Shown: positions 6,055 through 7,234 of the stretch, in pieces | Layout of the letters: each line of letters starts with the position of its first letter | Position numbering within the stretch: position 1 is the first letter of the stretch | Translations under genes and position numbers: made by a program | Assembly: GCA_964464435.1 (NCBI GenBank) | Contig: CAYXGE010000093.1 | Location: 1 to 7,234, forward strand | Direction: 5' to 3' | DNA length: 7,234 nt | Source: CAYXGE01 sp964464435 | GTDB taxonomy: Bacteria; Pseudomonadota; Gammaproteobacteria; Burkholderiales; Methylophilaceae | Notes under the pieces: model-generated | The model's database searches: none | Seen by the model: only the letters and a program-made list of their open reading frames with translations | What the model was told of the DNA's origin: nothing

Positions 6055-7065
6055 ATGATAAGACAACAAGCCCTCACAGATTGGTTACACACTATACTCG
6101 GAGCACAACCATTTACCCTCACTACTGCCTCGGCAGATGCCAGTTTCAGGCGCTATTTTAGGGTGCACCTAGATGATAGTTTTAAGGGTGACAAGACCCT
6201 CATTGCCATGGATGCGCCGCCGCCACAAGAGGATTGCAGGCCTTTTGTTAAAGTTGCAAAAATGCTGGTGGATGCAGGGTTAAATGCGCCAAAAGTGATG
6301 GCACAAGACCTTGAAAATGGCTTTCTATTATTGAGTGATCTGGGTAACGACACTTATTTGCAGCACCTCAATAATGACTCCGCACAAATGTTGTATTTGG
6401 ATGCCACTAATGCGCTAATTAAAATGCAATTAGCCAGCAAATCGCACGATTTACCCCCTTATGATGAAGCTTTGCTCACGCGTGAAATGCAATTGTTCCC
6501 AGATTGGTATGTGGCAAAGCACTTAGGATTTAGTATGAGCGCTGAGCAACAAGGCTGGTTGCAACAAACCTTTGAAGCGCTCAACAAAAATATTCTTGCG
6601 CAAGGCCAAGTGACTGTGCACCGTGATTACCACTCACGTAATTTGATGGTGACGCATGAAAATAGCCCTGGCATTTTAGACTTTCAAGATGCCGTGCATG
6701 GTGCTGTTACTTATGATTTGGTGTCACTGCTCAAAGATGCTTATATTCAATGGGATGAAGAGCAGGTGATTGATTTTGCCGTGAGATATTGGGAGCCCGC
6801 AAAAAAAGCTGGCTTACCTGTGCCACAAGATTTTAGCGAGTTTTATCGCGATTTTGAATGGATGGGCGCGCAACGCCACATTAAAGTGCTGGGCATTTTT
6901 GCAAGGTTGTATCATCGTGATGGCAAAGATGGCTACCTGAAAGATATGCCGCTAGTAATGCATTATTTGCGTAAAGTGTGCGAGCGTTATGTGGAGTTGC
7001 GCCCGATGCTGCGCTTGCTGGATGCGCTTGAAGGCAAAGTGCCAAGGCCCAAGTATGTCGTTTAA
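6055..7065 (+). CDS. amgK: N-acetylmuramate/N-acetylglucosamine anomeric kinase AmgK
   Basis: AmgK phosphorylates MurNAc (and GlcNAc) released from peptidoglycan at the anomeric C1, giving the sugar 1-phosphate that MurU activates. This cytoplasmic salvage route bypasses de novo UDP-MurNAc synthesis. The 336-residue protein has an aminoglycoside-phosphotransferase (APH) kinase fold. SADASFRRYFRV (26-37) is the N-lobe nucleotide-binding start, and IAMDAPP (50-56) is typical of the family. HRDYHSRNL (189-197) is the catalytic loop with Asp191 and Asn196, ILDFQDA (207-213) supplies the metal-binding Asp209, and TYDLVSLL follows at 219-226. The APH fold alone would not fix the substrate, but the MurU-type gene 18 bases downstream and lptD divergently upstream match the characterised Pseudomonas locus. 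The ATG at 6055 gives family length; no clear ribosome site precedes it. Confidence 0.92.
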   Translation: MIRQQALTDWLHTILGAQPFTLTTASADASFRRYFRVHLDDSFKGDKTLIAMDAPPPQEDCRPFVKVAKMLVDAGLNAPKVMAQDLENGFLLLSDLGNDTYLQHLNNDSAQMLYLDATNALIKMQLASKSHDLPPYDEALLTREMQLFPDWYVAKHLGFSMSAEQQGWLQQTFEALNKNILAQGQVTVHRDYHSRNLMVTHENSPGILDFQDAVHGAVTYDLVSLLKDAYIQWDEEQVIDFAVRYWEPAKKAGLPVPQDFSEFYRDFEWMGAQRHIKVLGIFARLYHRDGKDGYLKDMPLVMHYLRKVCERYVELRPMLRLLDALEGKVPRPKYVV

Positions 7066-7083
7066 AAGCATGTGGTGTAGATA

Positions 7084-7234
7084 ATGAAAGCCATGATTTT
7101 AGCCGCAGGTCGTGGTGAAAGAATGCGTCCGTTGACAGATTTCACCCCCAAGCCCTTGTTAAAAGTAGGTGGAAAGCCCTTAATCGTTTGGCATTTAGAA
7201 CGTTTAGCAAAAGCGGGTTTTAAAGAAATTATCA
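7084..7234 (+). CDS. murU: N-acetylmuramate alpha-1-phosphate uridylyltransferase MurU, 3' end cut by window edge
   Basis: MurU converts MurNAc-1-phosphate and UTP to UDP-MurNAc, completing the recycling step begun by AmgK. Fifty codons are visible. They open with MKAMILAAGRGERMRPLT, the nucleotide-binding loop of sugar-1-phosphate nucleotidyltransferases (GRGERMRPLT at 9-18), followed by PKPLL (22-26) with Lys23 and GGKPLI. An in-frame TAG at 7078-7080 excludes a longer start, and a weak GGTG sits 6 bases before the ATG. It begins 18 bases after amgK on the same strand, so the two are surely one transcript. The motifs alone would also fit glucose- or mannose-1-phosphate nucleotidyltransferases; the amgK neighbour decides for MurU. 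Most of the protein, about 170-180 residues, lies beyond the right edge. Confidence 0.88.
   Translation, partial: MKAMILAAGRGERMRPLTDFTPKPLLKVGGKPLIVWHLERLAKAGFKEII

Noticed and set aside
1..7234. Mobile element, CRISPR, tRNA, rRNA or defence genes
   Set aside because: No transposase, phage or defence motifs, no regularly spaced repeats and no cloverleaf-like sequence were seen; all gene space is taken by conserved housekeeping genes.

Overview
This window is a compact, almost fully coding piece of a proteobacterial chromosome. By family resemblance it fits Betaproteobacteria. Its moderate AT-richness suggests a low-GC lineage such as the Methylophilaceae, but that last step is inference by eye and no search was run. 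I see no mobile element, CRISPR array, tRNA or rRNA. I did not find an undescribed system. The content is a conserved housekeeping block for outer-membrane biogenesis and peptidoglycan recycling, with a few features worth checking.

Layout. Reading leftward on the minus strand from about 5858 to the left edge: lptD (outer-membrane LPS translocon), surA (periplasmic chaperone/PPIase), pdxA (vitamin B6 synthesis), rsmA/ksgA (16S rRNA dimethyltransferase) and adk (adenylate kinase, cut by the window edge). lptD/surA overlap by 8 bases and pdxA/rsmA by 4, while surA/pdxA are 28 bases apart, so lptD-surA-pdxA-rsmA looks like one translationally coupled operon. adk sits 51 bases downstream and appears to have its own promoter, an extended -10 that uses the rsmA stop codon. 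Reading rightward from 6055: amgK and murU (cut by the right edge), which salvage cell-wall MurNAc to UDP-MurNAc. The two operons diverge from a shared 196-base AT-rich region (5859-6054) that holds candidate promoters and dyad symmetries.

How the genes fit together. SurA escorts outer-membrane proteins such as LptD across the periplasm, LptD inserts LPS in the outer leaflet, and AmgK/MurU recycle peptidoglycan sugars, so the divergent region serves envelope functions on both sides. pdxA, rsmA and adk are general housekeeping. As I recall the genome, the same divergent order (lptD-surA-pdxA-ksgA opposite amgK-murU) occurs in Pseudomonas aeruginosa; in E. coli the lptD-surA-pdxA-ksgA run continues into apaG-apaH, whereas here adk follows.

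Caveat. A run of 100 N (2870-2969) lies inside surA. Comparison with the E. coli SurA domain plan suggests about 400 bases are really missing, so the apparent 343-residue SurA is an assembly artefact, not a short variant.
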